DNA from: Semisulcospira habei
Taxonomy: Eukaryota; Mollusca; Gastropoda; Semisulcospiridae
Assembly (NCBI GenBank): GCA_036245525.1
Contig: BTPG01000007.1
Location: 120,975,844 to 121,039,843 of the forward strand
DNA length: 64,000 nt
Reading direction: 5' to 3'
In this document: piece by piece, positions 29,831-39,599 of the stretch
Layout of the letters: the number at the start of each line of letters is the position of its first letter
Numbering within the stretch: the first letter of the stretch is position 1
Notes under the pieces: generated by a model
Seen by the model: the letters and a program-made list of their open reading frames with translations, nothing else
Told to the model about the DNA's origin: nothing
Database searches by the model: none
Made by a program: the position numbers and the translations under genes

Positions 29831-30030
29831 ATAATTATGAGTATATATGATGGTCCATACCGTACGTGCTTTTGAACTTTCGCGTGTTGGTGTGCGATAC
29901 CATAGGGGCTCGATGACAGTAGCTTTGACTAATGCAAATCCACTGCGCCACCGCGTGCGCGCCAGCGCCTATACTAAGCTCAAGACAAAATACAAGGGAG
30001 GAAACGAACACGCCCGCGAAATTTTAGCTA
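29831..30030 (+). repeat. Left outer inverted repeat
   Basis: Outer half: GTGCGATACCATAGGGGCTC and GCAAATCCACTGCGCCACCG. Inner half: CTATACTAAGCTCAAGACAA and GGAGGAAACGAACACGCCCG. The outer half has about 35 bp (CGTACGTGCTTTTGAACTTT area) absent from the right repeat. Confidence 0.8.
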
Positions 30031-30229
30031 GAGTTGAACGTTAAACCCTTTAGTAGAGAGCCGTGAAAGAGGCATCTATGCACTGCAGTGCATCCATTGT
30101 TTTCTGCCGTGTTTAAAGTCGACTGAAGAGAATTACTCGAAAAGATATTGACAACTGAGCCGTGTTTAAACCAGACTCATTAAAATAGACCTTTTGGGGC
30201 TGGCGGAAATACGTACCTATACTCCACAA

Positions 30230-30947
30230 GCCAGTCTTGGCTACCGTGCACCTCCCCCCCCCCCTCCCCACAATACTCAATAAGATGGGTTTCAAAGTGT
30301 ACCTTAGAATGTCCTGATATGTTTAAACCATGTTTCCCCTAAAATCCTTAGGAACACACCAGAGATATAGCCGATGGCGCAAGGGTACCCCAATTCACGC
30401 TCTTCGCGGATCCTAAAGTGAGTTTGAGAAACATTTTTCTCTAAATAAATCAGAATTTATTACAGGAGCCCAAATCAGGCAATATTATGTAAAGGCATAC
30501 CTTCTGCGTCCTCAGCAAAAACAGAATGAAAAAATATTGAATCTGTGGCTCACAGTGATAGTATATGTGCACCCAATAAGTGGCCATTTGTGCGAAATCG
30601 AAAACAAACAATAAAATAATGTTTCTGATGCCCTCAAAAATTTTGTATACAACTGATAGGTCTTTTTTAAAAAAAGGTTTTATTGGTTAGGATAGAGTAC
30701 CACAGTTACTCCCAACCTGATTTTATGATGCTGTGATGCATTTAGGTCCACAGTGGCTGAATCTGCTGCCGTATCCCTATTTTATCAGTACGCATAGGAA
30801 CGCAAAATGATCCAAAAAATTGCTTACATCATGCTCCTCTGTTTAAATATTTTTGTTTCCAGTTTTCTTAACAAAGTATGCATATTGAGTCTAAAAATCT
30901 GTGATCATTTCATTAATTTCAATGTGACCCATTGGCCTTATAAATCT

Positions 30948-31015
<68 letters not shown>

Positions 31016-31020
31016 TAATT
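30230..31020 (+). repeat. Long internal inverted repeat, left arm
   Basis: Pairs with 32265-33300. Shared blocks: CTACCGTGCACC, ATACTCAATAAGATG, TAGCCGATG, CTGTGGCTCACA, AACCTGATTTTATGATGCTG, TGTGATCATTTCATTAATTT. Arms have diverged by many substitutions and indels, including a 300-bp piece present only on the right (about 32560-32900). An (ATT)n run closes this arm. Confidence 0.88.
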
Positions 31021-31070
31021 GTAACTCTTTTGGATTAAGAACATAAGTGGGGGGGGGGGGGGGGGTGGGG
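30952..31070 (+). repeat. (ATT)n microsatellite and adjacent poly-G
   Basis: About 20 ATT units (30952-31014) then G-runs at 31050-31070. Confidence 0.95.
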
Positions 31071-31099
31071 TGGGGGTGGAGTCTGTAAACAGGGGCTGC

Positions 31100-32195
31100 T
31101 GCTAAAGCTTCTACTGTCTGGATTTGGAGGCATGATGTACTGATGGCTGAAAGACTTCCTCTTCAACAGAATTGCATGATTGAAGTCGACAGCACACTCA
31201 GCAGTCTTGTCAAACTCAGGAAAGATGTATCTCAGGGAGGTGTCGTGTCTCCGATCCCTTCAATGTCCGTAAAATATGTGGAACTTTGGACTGTATTCTG
31301 ATCAAACTGTGACCAATCAATTTGTGTGCTGTTTGTTTATTAGAAAAAAAGGCAAATATGATAGACTGAATGAGTAAAACTAGCTGGTCTTTTAGGAGAT
31401 ATTTTACCTAGCGTAAGGCGGGTCTAGTATGGTCTTTTCTTCTCATTTATTTTTGTCTAGAAAGGTGTAAATGTGAATATGCGTAATAAAGTTTCATGGT
31501 TCCTAACAGGGAAAACAATGTTAAGAAATACTCCAGATAGCTCTAAGAATGTCACTGCATCATGAGAATGACCCATGTTCTGCATCTTCTCAAGCCTGGC
31601 ATTTTTGGTTTTGCAGGGAGTGTTTCATATTGTCGAAGTATCTTGGTACCCCACTACTGGTCTGACCGAACTGGTGTTTGCTTGCGCCAGGTTGTTGCTG
31701 TAATTTGCGCAAATGTGGTCCCCACCAGTTTTTTCATCAGAGACTTTTTCCACGGAAACTCTACCTTCCATGGCTTTGATGTGAGGCCTCCACCTGAATC
31801 CAGTAATTTATTTGTTGCCAGTAAAGTTGGCCTGTCTGTCTTTGGTACTGGAAGGTCTCCAGTTTTCAAGGTGACTTCTTCCATCTGATTGAAAGAGATG
31901 GTCTAGCTCAGTTTGAGTGGCCATCTTTCAGTCCAGCTGCTGACTCTCTTGGCAGCATCCTGGATTCTGCAGGATGCTAATTCAGTATGTTCTGCCGCTC
32001 TCCATCCTGCAAAGTCATTCGCATGGAGGATGTTCGAGATGAACCGTGGTACTGCTGTTCTGTCATGATGTCATTAATGTAGACCAAGAACAGCATCAGA
32101 CACATCACCTCCCTGAGGTACACCTTCTCTGAGTTTGACAAGACTGCTGAATGTCCCGTTTACTACAGTCTTGCTGTTTTATTAAAGAGGAAGTT
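31100..32195 (-). pseudogene. Decayed jockey-like reverse transcriptase fragments
   Basis: On the minus strand from about 32195, frames read SSLVKLREGVPQGG, then YINDIM, then LHANDFA at the position of the catalytic YADD box, then SSWTERWPLKLS, GDLPVPKTDRPT and LRQYETLP. A similar SSLVKLRKDVSQGGVVSP piece is encoded on the plus strand at about 31190-31250, so the fragment occurs twice in opposite orientations. Many stops and frame breaks are present, and the second catalytic-box residue is changed (HAND). It belongs to a non-LTR element of jockey/CR1 style, not to the surrounding inverted repeat's own machinery. Confidence 0.75.
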
Positions 32196-32264
32196 ATTCA
32201 ACGGCAGCCGCTGTTTACAGACGTTTCCCCCTTTTTATGCTTTAACAAAAAGGAATTACAATTA

Positions 32265-33300
32265 AATTGATGGGTCACATTGAAATCAATGAAATGATCA
32301 CAGATTTTATGCTCAATGTGCATACTTTGTAAAGAAAACTGGCAACAAAAATATTTAAACAGAAGAGTACGACATAATACATTTTTTATGATAATTTTGC
32401 ATTCCTTTGTGTACTGTGAAAATGGGGGTAGGGCAGCAGATTCAGCCACTGTGGCCCCTAAATGAATCACAGCATCATAAAATCAGGTTGGGAGTAACTG
32501 CGGTACTCTATCATAAACATTAAAACCTAAAAAAGACTATCAGTTGTATACAAAATTTCTGAGGGTATCGGATACAACCTATGTTTCCCAATTTGGCAAT
32601 TTTAAATTGGAAAAAGCTATCATTCACCACACACACATCATAAAGGATGCCGACTTTCCTCATTTTCTTGCATTTTATGCTCCAATTATTTAAACGTATA
32701 GGTAAAGAGAGGTCAAAATGAAATGGAATAACTTTATTATTATTTTCTAATTAATTTTGTGTATTTTTACAACTTGGGGGTAGGGATACAAAATCAATCA
32801 ATGTGGCACTCATAGTGATCACAACATCACCTAGTCAAGTTTATAATAATTGTGACATCCGGTTTTAATGTTGTAATCCTGAAAATAGACTGCCAGTGCT
32901 AAAAATGTCTGAAGGCATCTGACACATTATTTTTGTACTTTTTTGTGATTTTGCGGAAATGGTCATTTACTGGGTGCACAAATACCTTCTTTGTGAGCCA
33001 CAGATTCAATATATTTTATTCTTTTTTTTGTGCAGAGGACGCATAAGGTGTGCCTTAACAAAATAATGCCTGATTTGGGTTTCTGGAATGAATTCAGATA
33101 TATTTAGAGGGAAATGTTTCTCAAGCTCATTTTAGCATCCGCGAAGAGCCTTGCGTCATCGGCTATATCTCTGGTGTGTTCCTAAGGATTTTAGGGGAAC
33201 TTCGCTTTAACATCTCAGGACATACTAAGGTACACTTTGAAAGTCATCTTATTGAGTACTGGGGCGGGGAAGTAGGAGGGGAGGGGGGTGCACGGTAGAT
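32265..33300 (-). repeat. Long internal inverted repeat, right arm
   Basis: Reverse complement of 30230-31020. It ends CACTTTGAAAGTCATCTTATTG then GGGGTGCACGGTAG. A block at 32560-32900 (AATAACTTTATTATTATTTTC region) has no counterpart in the left arm. Confidence 0.88.
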
Positions 33301-33479
33301 CGTGCTAGCTCTTGGACTACTAAATCGATGCTGCGTGCAGCCCGGGTCAAAAGTTCATGTCGCTCATGTCGCACAAGACGCACTCTTCTTTTTAATTTCA
33401 TTGGATATGCTAATTTACATAAACCAATAAAAAATGAGCTTGCGGCGTATTTCCGGCGCATCTAAAACCGACAACTCAC

Positions 33480-33715
33480 CGTCTCTATAAATGGTGTTTG
33501 ACTGTTCAAAAAGCCTTGATACTAAACTATCAGTTTTGATCGGAGGACAAGGCTGGAATAGATCTGTGGCAAAATATCTACCGAGTCTGTTCAGTTCGAG
33601 GTTTTAGGCGGATGGTTGCTTTGAGGGTTGAAAACTGCTCTTGAATCACAGTGCTTCGTCGATTCGCGGGCGTGTTTGTTTCCTCCCTTGTATTTTGTCT
33701 TGAGCTTAGTATAGG
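33480..33715. promoter_or_regulatory. Candidate promoter region upstream of the THAP exon, with inner outer-repeat copy
   Basis: TCTATAAATGG at 33484 is TATA-like, about 320 bp before the THAP start codon. 33655-33713 is the reverse complement of 29970-30030 (CGCGGGCGTGTTTGTTTCCT, TTGTCTTGAGCTTAGTATAG). Confidence 0.35.
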
Positions 33716-33804
33716 ACAGTCTCACTTCTCATCAAGTACGGGTTATCTTTCGCTGCTCTTAAACGTAGGAGAACGCTCACTGAGTTCCGGCTGCTGTTTC
33801 GACA

Positions 33805-34104
33805 ATGGCGTCAGCATTAAAGGCTAGATCGGCAAAAGTATGTGGAGGTGGAAAACATTACTGTGTTATTTGCCATAACCACCGAGGAAAAATTATTGAC
33901 GGAAGAGTTGTCAAGCTACATAGCTGTCCAGCAAACAAGCAACTTAAAAGAGCTTGGGAGCAGCGCTTACGTTTGATCCGACAAGATTATAACACGGTCA
34001 AATATCCACTTGTTTGCTCGGAACATTTTGTTGGAAAACGTGTACCTGTATTTGGTGATGATGTCCCATCTGTTTTCCCGAATCGAACTTTTAAACTCTC
34101 TACG
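33805..34104 (+). CDS. THAP-domain protein, first exon
   Basis: THAP domains are zinc-dependent DNA-binding modules found in transposases (P element, Kolobok-like) and in host regulators. The 100-residue exon has the C2CH signature: Cys20, Cys23, Cys71 and His74, with Trp51 between, and VPSVFP at 87-92 matching the conserved AVPTIF-type end. The domain is therefore complete. Start is the first ATG after an in-frame stop, preceded by CGACA. A donor GTTAGT follows codon 100 at 34105; reading through gives only a leucine- and phenylalanine-rich tail, so splicing is likely. No downstream catalytic exon is found in the window. Probably a transposon-derived protein whose remaining exons have been lost, less likely a host gene. 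Confidence 0.8.
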
Positions 34105-34109
34105 GTTAG

Positions 34110-34865
34110 TAAATTATTTGAATTATTACTTGTGTTTTTATTTACTGAAGCTTTATTTAGTCTTCTTTAATGAAGCTTTATTTATTAATCACACTTTGAG
34201 ATTTCCTCTAGTCTATAGTATTAGTATTAGTAGTACTAGTACTGTAGTAGTCCAGCAATGCCATCGCCCCGATGCAACAGCCTGCATTAGTTTAATTTGA
34301 ATATGCGATTAAAAAAAAAAATGCAACAACTACTAGAAACCTCTACTTGTTGCCTATAGCTCTCTCTTTTTTTTATTTTTATATATATTTTTTTATTTTT
34401 TTAAAAATCATATCATCTCATGTTACATCATTTTTAACTTCATACTCATTATTTGAAAGGAACTCTGACTATGCTAGTAGTTAGCACTCAGCATTTTGTA
34501 AAAAAAAAAAATTAAATTAAATAATAATAAAGGGGACTGCTCGAAGTACGTTTGATAGCGCTACAAAAATGCATAGGTACTCAAGTAAACAGACATTGAT
34601 TTTTTTTATAAAGTTTATGAATTTTTTTTAATATTAACAATTTCATGTACTTTATGCCATGTAGAATACTTTATTTATATAAGAAATCAGGGATAATTGA
34701 TTTTACTTATATTACAAAACTACTAACTCGCAGATCAAATTTTACACACACACACACACATATGACAATAATGTAATTTATAAACAGAGTCCAAAGCACA
34801 AGAAGCACATGCTGACAAATATGAAATATTTATAATATATCATATGGCAGTGGTCAGTGGAGTCA
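34110..34865. other. AT-rich intron-like stretch
   Basis: Between the two convergent exons. Contains T- and A-runs and TAGTATTAGTAGTACTAG-type repeats near 34220; no acceptor followed by a coding frame was found on either strand. Confidence 0.5.
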
Positions 34866-34878
34866 ACTGTTTACTGAC

Positions 34879-35053
34879 CTGCATCATTTCTTTCCACAGC
34901 ATCATCGACAGCATCCTCAACATCTTTTCGCAGCAGAAATGTGCCTCTTGCTCTGCGCACTAATTCTTCTTTTTTTCCACTGACAAGTTGTCCATGTTTT
35001 CGAAGAAAATCTTTTAATTGTTTCACGTTCATGCGTTCTATGTCTGCTTCCAT
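34879..35053 (-). CDS. SAP-domain protein, first exon
   Basis: The 58-residue N-terminal exon begins with MNVKQLKDFLRKHG about residue 8, followed by SGKKEELVRRAR: the two-helix SAP motif, including the L-x2-L and G-x-K-xEL-x2-R pattern. SAP motifs bind AT-rich scaffold DNA and occur in host chromatin proteins and in some transposase-associated proteins. A donor (GCAG then GTCAGT on the minus strand) follows at 34878, so further exons are expected leftward but are not found. The start codon lies about 60 bp inside the right outer repeat. The rest of the exon is acidic (DVEDAVDDAVE). Confidence 0.75.
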
Positions 35054-35111
35054 CTTGCCGGAACTCGGTGTAGCAAAGGGAGGATACTCGTGCTTAACTT
35101 CCTTATTACAA

Positions 35112-35230
35112 ATGGGAATGAGCTATAGGCACTGGCGCGCACGCGGTGGCGCAGTGGATTTGCATTCGTCAAAGCTACTGTCCTCGAGCCTCCTATGTGC
35201 GATACCGAGCCATCATACAATTATTTTAAA
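35112..35230 (-). repeat. Right outer inverted repeat, outer half
   Basis: Reverse complement of the outer part of 29831-30030: CACTGGCGCGCACGCGGTGG, GATTTGCATTCGTCAAAGCT, GTGCGATACCGAGCCATCATA. Diverged by scattered substitutions and one 35-bp indel. Confidence 0.85.
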
Positions 35231-35234
35231 ATTA

Positions 35235-35455
35235 ACGCCTTTTCTGCCACTGTACGTACATTTTTGCTGTTGTTGAAATTATGGCTCATTCCACGACCAA
35301 AAGACAGCATCGTCCAAGAACAATGGATACAAACTCAGCAAGAGACATAGATCCTCATGAGCCCCCGCGACTGCGGGGGCTCATGAGAATCTATGTCTCT
35401 TGCAGTTGGACCGTGTTCACTAATTTCCTCCGCTGTCAAGGGGATAACTCACAAT
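35235..35455. mobile_element. TTAA-type element with family A hairpin, copy 24
   Basis: Left ATTAACGCCTTTTCTGCCAC, right GCTGTCAAGGGGATAACTC. Hairpin 35338-35403: left AGATCCTC, right GAGAATCT (one mismatch), loop GACT. The flank CCACGACCAAAAGACAGCAT is shared with 50.65 and 60.84 kb. Confidence 0.85.
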
Positions 35456-35611
35456 TCCATCACATAACACAGTAATACTATGATCTGAGGGTGGACTGTT
35501 GCAATCATATCGTCCCATCCTCCTGTTTCTCTGACACGGGTAAGACCGTGACGGGAGTGCTTCAAACTTCAAAGACAGTCTTTGCAAAGGACAAGAGGAC
35601 CGGGAGGTGTG

Positions 35612-35714
35612 TCATGAGTGAGCTTAGTCCTGCACCAGCCACTAAGCAATGTGCGCCGCTATACATGCGCACCTTGCTTAGTGGTTGGTGCAGGACTAAG
35701 CTCGTTCATGCAAC
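35612..35714. repeat. Family F hairpin, copy 1
   Basis: Arms GAGCTTAGTCCTGCACCAGC / GGTTGGTGCAGGACTAAGCTC and CACTAAGCAA / TTGCTTAGTG, inner TGTGCGCCGC / ATGCGCACC. Outer TCATGAGTGAGC / GCTCGTTCATGCA. Confidence 0.9.
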
Positions 35715-35921
35715 TGGTGAGTGTTCACGGTGTAGCCCCCCCCCCTGCCACTGCAGAGGTGATGCCGAAATGAATCTTCATACAGAAGATGAAAGGCAAA
35801 ATGGGAATTATAGGGTATAACACCGTTCGTGCTTCGTTCTCGCTTCTCTGCGTGTTGTGGGCTGCGATGAAACACGGGTGACCGTCTGAGGAAAAGCTCA
35901 TACCAATTAAGGCGCTATTTT

Positions 35922-35994
35922 GGCAAAGCGAGAGTCACAGATTCTCATGAGCCCCTGCAGCTGCAGGGGGCTCATGAAAATCTATGACTCTGGC
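35922..35994. repeat. Family A hairpin, copy 25
   Basis: GAGTCACAGATTCTCATGAG / CTCATGAAAATCTATGACTC. Stem CCCTGCAGCTGCAGGGG is perfectly self-complementary. The outer AGAGTCA / TGACTCT change is shared by both arms. Confidence 0.88.
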
Positions 35995-36099
35995 AGATGA
36001 AAGTAGTCCACTGAGGTGGTCAGTGTGTGTATCTTTGTTTGCTGACCTCAGGTTAATACTGACTTGAGACTGAGAGGGTTAGTTGCAGAGTTCACTTCA

Positions 36100-36297
36100 T
36101 TAGCCCGTTGACTGTCGGTAGAGCTTCTGGTCGAGATGACTCCTTTGAATTTAATCCTTTTTCTGTCGGTGGCGCTTTCAGTTATTGTTGAGATGATTCT
36201 TGCAGGAATCATCTCGACAAAGAGCGCCACCGACAGAAAAATGGTTAATTTCAAAAGGAGTGTTGACAAAAAGCGCTACCTACAGCTAAAGGGTTAA
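36100..36297. mobile_element. Family D element with another family D element nested at TTAA
   Basis: Outer: TTAGCCCGTTGACTGTCGGT to CTACAGCTAAAGGGTTAA. Inner (36151-36248): TTAATCCTTTTTCTGTCGGT to ACCGACAGAAAAATGGTTAA. Removing the inner element and one TTAA leaves CTCCTTTGAATTTAATTTCA, in which the outer arms close properly (CTCCTTTGAA with TTCAAAAGGAG). Confidence 0.92.
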
Positions 36298-36299
36298 CT

Positions 36300-36660
36300 A
36301 CAAAGGAGTGTTGACGTGGTCAGAATGTGGAAATTGAAAGCTCAATGCTAATTGGACACTTTCCTTTTGTGCTTCTACTTTCAGTATCCCTTCCTCTCCC
36401 TTAGTTCAGCGAAAATGGCCATGTTGTGAATTCTAGATCGATCTGTCTCTCGCGACGTGAGCAAGCGCTTTCTAACGTTAATTTAGAGGTCATTTCTAAA
36501 CTGAAGATCATGCCTAAACGCATTCAGGAGCACATTTAGAAAATTATTCAATAAGCGTTTCTGAATAAATTATTCTGTAAGGAATGTATCAGCTGAGTCT
36601 CTGGAGGGTATTTCAATGCTGGTATGCAGAAGATTCGTTTCGTTGGATTGTTACTTTTAT
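36300..36660. other. No recognisable gene
   Basis: Contains words similar to the palindromic region at 36.9-37.3 kb (CATTTCTAAACTGAAGAT, AACATTTAGAAAATTATTC). Possibly an older copy of it. Confidence 0.35.
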
Positions 36661-36668
36661 TCTACATT

Positions 36669-36882
36669 AACTCATTCAGCCCGACGGCCGTATTTCCCAA
36701 ATTTTGGAGGCGTCATCTAATGACTATGCACCAGTTGCAGGAGATGGATTAACCATAATAATTAAAGGGCAGGGCCAGATTAGGTGGCGCCGAAAAGCGC
36801 CAAGCTAATATGGCACGGCTACCCTTGAATTATCATGGTCGACCCATCTCCTGCTGTAGTTCGTCAGGGCTGAATGGGTTAA
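36669..36882. mobile_element. Family B element, copy 12 (B2 subtype)
   Basis: TTAACTCATTCAGCCCGACG to GTCAGGGCTGAATGGGTTAA. Core 36749-36845 with an extra G on the left arm (GGCAGGGCCAG) and a GGTGGCGCC change, so the middle is mispaired. Confidence 0.88.
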
Positions 36883-36894
36883 TTCTGTGAATAA

Positions 36895-37305
36895 TTTCTC
36901 CTGAAAACATTATCGTGAACATTTTTAAACGATTCTGAAAGATCTACCAAGTAAGTAGGGAAAAACAAAACAAAACACTGTCAAGGGAGAGATTTGCACA
37001 TTATCGACCAATGATCATCGATCTAGTTTGGTCTAAGCACAAAAAAAGAAAAAAGAAAAAAAAAAAAGAGGATAGGAAAGAGAGGTTTTAAGTCATTCAC
37101 TGACAGCGCACATCTCTTTCCTATCCTTCTTTGTGCATTGACTAAACTAGATCTATGATCATTAGTCGATAACGCATAATATTCTCCCCCAAAGCACTTC
37201 TTCCTACTTACTTGGCAGTTCCTGCTAAACTACAGGCACTGAACTGACGACAATTGAATCAAATATTGTTGAACAATTCTGAATTGATACCGTGGAACAT
37301 TTCTA
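36895..37305. repeat. Long palindromic element (about 400 bp)
   Basis: Left arm to about 37083 and right arm from 37105. Paired blocks: CCAAGTAAGTAGG / CCTACTTACTTGG, TTATCGACCAATGATCAT / ATGATCATTAGTCGATAA, ATCTAGTTTGGTCTAAGCAC / GTGCATTGACTAAACTAGAT, GGATAGGAAAGAGA / CTCTTTCCTATCC. An A-rich stretch (37040-37068) is present only in the left arm. Confidence 0.88.
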
Positions 37306-37617
37306 AACTGATACTAAGGTAAAAGGTCAGAAAATGATGACGGTGTTTACGAAGAGAATTGATCCTATCATTTCTCTCTTCTGCCGGATGCATCTCTCAG
37401 CTAAAGTACATGTGTCCGTGGGGATCTGACATAAGCTGAACAGACACGCGATGTTGTGTTGTAGCCATGTAATCATTATGCTTTTGATCGTGTTCAGTGT
37501 CACATAGACCTTACGCTCATCCCCTTCAATGCCATAAAAATAATGAAGATAGAAAGAAACACACTTTGAAAGGACGAGCACAAAACAACAAAAACGTTTG
37601 TGGCTGTTTTTTTTTAA

Positions 37618-37822
37618 AAAAACCATTACATCCTAAGGCTGAATTTTCTTTTACAATTTGCTTATATGCCCTAAGAAGGCTACATTACAGTTTAGGAAAG
37701 AGATCAACCGTTTTAGTTCAAGGGTGATGCCAGGATAGCTTGGCGCTTGTCCTGGCACCACCCTTGAACTATCATGGTCACATTTATGTCTAGAGCGGTG
37801 TATCGGGATGAAAAGGGTTAAA
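37618..37822. mobile_element. Family B element, copy 13 (B3 subtype, short centre)
   Basis: Left AACCATTACATCCTAAGGCT, right CGGGATGAAAAGGGTTAA. Core 37702-37780: GGTGATGCCAGGATAGCTTG / CGCTTGTCCTGGCACCACC, with CCAGGATAGC replacing CCAGAATAGC in the left arm and CCTGG matched on the right. Part of the right arm is deleted. Confidence 0.88.
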
Positions 37823-38006
37823 GGCGTGTTTCTGCATAATCGCTTTGTATCAGTTTAATATACTTTTGGTAGTGACCTTTTTTTGGTCAGAATTTTTGTT
37901 TTTCGCTTTCATAACGGATTTCAGTACTGTGTTAGAGTCGAATAGTTATGCGTTTGTCATTATGGGAACCGCCAGTAGGCCACGTAGTCTCACTCACCCA
38001 TAATTG

Positions 38007-38250
38007 TGTGCTGATGTATAATTTTGGACCTTACAGCTTCCTCTCAGCTCCCCCCCCCCCGCCCCCCCCCCCCCCACACACACACCGGTCCACCCCAACC
38101 CCCCGACCATCTGCCTCCTCTCCCCCCCCCCACCCGCCCCACACGCGCCCGCCCAACCTCCACCCTCATACATTTCCCACAACCAAGGCCTCAAAGACCG
38201 CCTGTAAGGAATAGACTGATTTTTAGGGGAAACAGCCGTAAGGACACCAA
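38007..38250. repeat. Family C hairpin, split by a C-rich insertion
   Basis: Left arm ATGTATAATTTTGGACCTTA at 38012-38035; a piece of right arm AACAGCCGTAAGGACACCAA at 38229-38248. The 190 bp between is dominated by CCCCCC and CCACACAC runs (38050-38140). Confidence 0.55.
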
Positions 38251-38281
38251 CTTGAAACACGCTGCAACTCCTCAATAGCGA

Positions 38282-38350
38282 GCAAGAGGTGTATATTCTG
38301 ATAAGCGCCTGCAGGCTACAGGAGCCTATGAGAATCTATGCCTTTTAGTA
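38282..38350. repeat. Family A hairpin, copy 26
   Basis: Left GCAAGAGGTGTATATTCTGA, right TGAGAATCTATGCCTTTTAG; centre GCGCCTGCAGGC / TACAGGAGC partly paired. Confidence 0.8.
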
Positions 38351-38529
38351 GATGGCTCAGAGGCTTATCAGAGGAACAGCAACCATCACAATCGTACCAC
38401 ACACTCTTACTGACCACCGTATAACCTTCGTTACCTGAAATCGCATTTGTTACCAGTCACCTGACAGTTCTGCTCACAGGCTTAAAACCTGATAGTCTTC
38501 TCCTTCTGAGAAGCATAGAGTACAATCCA

Positions 38530-38595
38530 GCAAGAGGCGTAGATTTTTATGAGCTCCTGCTTCCGCAGGGGCTCATGAGAGTCTCTGCCTCTTGC
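38530..38595. repeat. Family A hairpin, copy 27
   Basis: Left GCAAGAGGCGTAGATTTTTA, right TGAGAGTCTCTGCCTCTTGC, loop TTCC. Confidence 0.88.
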
Positions 38596-38786
38596 AGACA
38601 TTTTTAAGTTCCTCACTCGAGACAGTCCGGCTGTCAGATCGATGGAGTTTCTCTGGAGCCTAGCGACTGGGGTAACCTGTTACCATACTGCGCGTGCAGT
38701 GCGCGTGAGAGTTATCACTGACCCTTTCACACCCAGCGCTAACTAGCCAACGTTTCACTGACGATCGAGTTGTGCTAAGCATTATA

Positions 38787-38822
38787 GAGCGCTGATGTGT
38801 GATTTGGAACTCACGGCTACAG
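38787..38822. repeat. Family C left-arm remnant
   Basis: GCGCTGATGTGTGATTTGGA then ACTCACGGCTACAG is a degraded left arm. No right arm. Confidence 0.4.
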
Positions 38823-38918
38823 AGGCCGCCTCAAGGCGGAAAATAGCAGCGGCGTGACCGACACACGGGACTTCGTGGTAACTGCACGGAGTTTCTGTAT
38901 CAAGTGCGTGTATAAACC

Positions 38919-39003
38919 CTTTGGGTGTCGGTAGCAGTTTTAGTCGCGATGATTACTGCAGAAATCATCGCGATTAAAACCGCTACCAACACCCAAAGGG
39001 TTA
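38919..39003. mobile_element. Family D element, copy 3
   Basis: AAACCCTTTGGGTGTCGGTA to CCAACACCCAAAGGGTTAA. Arms GCAGTTTTAGTCGCGATGAT / ATCATCGCGATTAAAACCGC, loop TACTGCAGAA. The subtype has TTTTAGTCGCGAT where copy 1 has TTTTTGTCGAGGT, changed on both arms. Confidence 0.92.
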
Positions 39004-39029
39004 ATGTACTTCATAGTTCGTGATTCTGC

Positions 39030-39246
39030 CATTTTCTTTCTCAGTCCCATTGAATTTTCTTGTGACAATTTGCTTATATGTCCTAAGAAGACTACATGAC
39101 ATATTACGTTAAAGATCAACTGTTTTAGTTCAAGGACGGTGCCAAGATAGCTTGGCGTCTGAGGTGCCAAGCTATCCTGGAGCCACCCTTGAACTATCAT
39201 GGTCAAATTTGTTTCAATCAATAGTGTATCGGGATGAAAAGGGTTA
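39030..39246. mobile_element. Family B element, copy 14 (B3 subtype)
   Basis: Core 39112-39206, AGCTTGGCGTCTGAGGTGCC; right end GGGATGAAAAGGGTTAG. GCCAAGATAGC / GCTATCCTGG shows a partly matched variant. Confidence 0.85.
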
Positions 39247-39599
39247 GAGGCATGTTTCTTCCATTGTTGGTGATCGCATTGCATTTTATACGTTTGGCAG
39301 TCGTTGGGTTCCTTATAATAAACATACACATAATTATGTATATTATACATACCTGCGTGGGTGTGGTGTGGGGCTTTGTTGCGTGTATGCCAATCTTAAA
39401 CCAATACTTAGGTAAGTCACGCAACATCGGAATACTCTAATATTAATTTTAAAAAAATAATAATTTAGAATCAGTAGGGATCGTAGACAATTAGATCATA
39501 AAGATCAAATTAAAAACGATAAAAGCACCCTAAGCAATCATATCTCCCTTTGTAAGGCATTGATTGTCTAAAAAAAAGCAGTTACCTCGGGGGAGGGAG

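Larger units (their letters stand above)
33714..35111. mobile_element. 1.4-kb THAP/SAP module lying within the right outer repeat
   Basis: The outer repeat is continuous on the left side but on the right is split here, with GAGCTTAGTATAGG at one border and GAGCTATAGG at the other. Inside, two start exons face each other, each preceded by GAGTTCCGGC close to its ATG (33785 and 35066 on the minus strand). This looks like the two ends of a two-gene element with its middle deleted. The interpretation is inference. Confidence 0.45.
29831..35230. mobile_element. Large inverted-repeat element (about 5.4 kb), possible DNA transposon
   Basis: Outer inverted repeats: 29831-30030 on the left, matched in reverse by 35112-35230 (outer half) and by 33655-33713 (inner half). 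The interior holds a second, longer inverted repeat (30230-31020 with 32265-33300), decayed RT between its arms, and a 1.4-kb module with THAP and SAP exons lying between the two halves of the right repeat. ATAATT(N)TATGATGG is shared at both outer ends. The target duplication is not clear, so the class is undecided. Confidence 0.6.
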
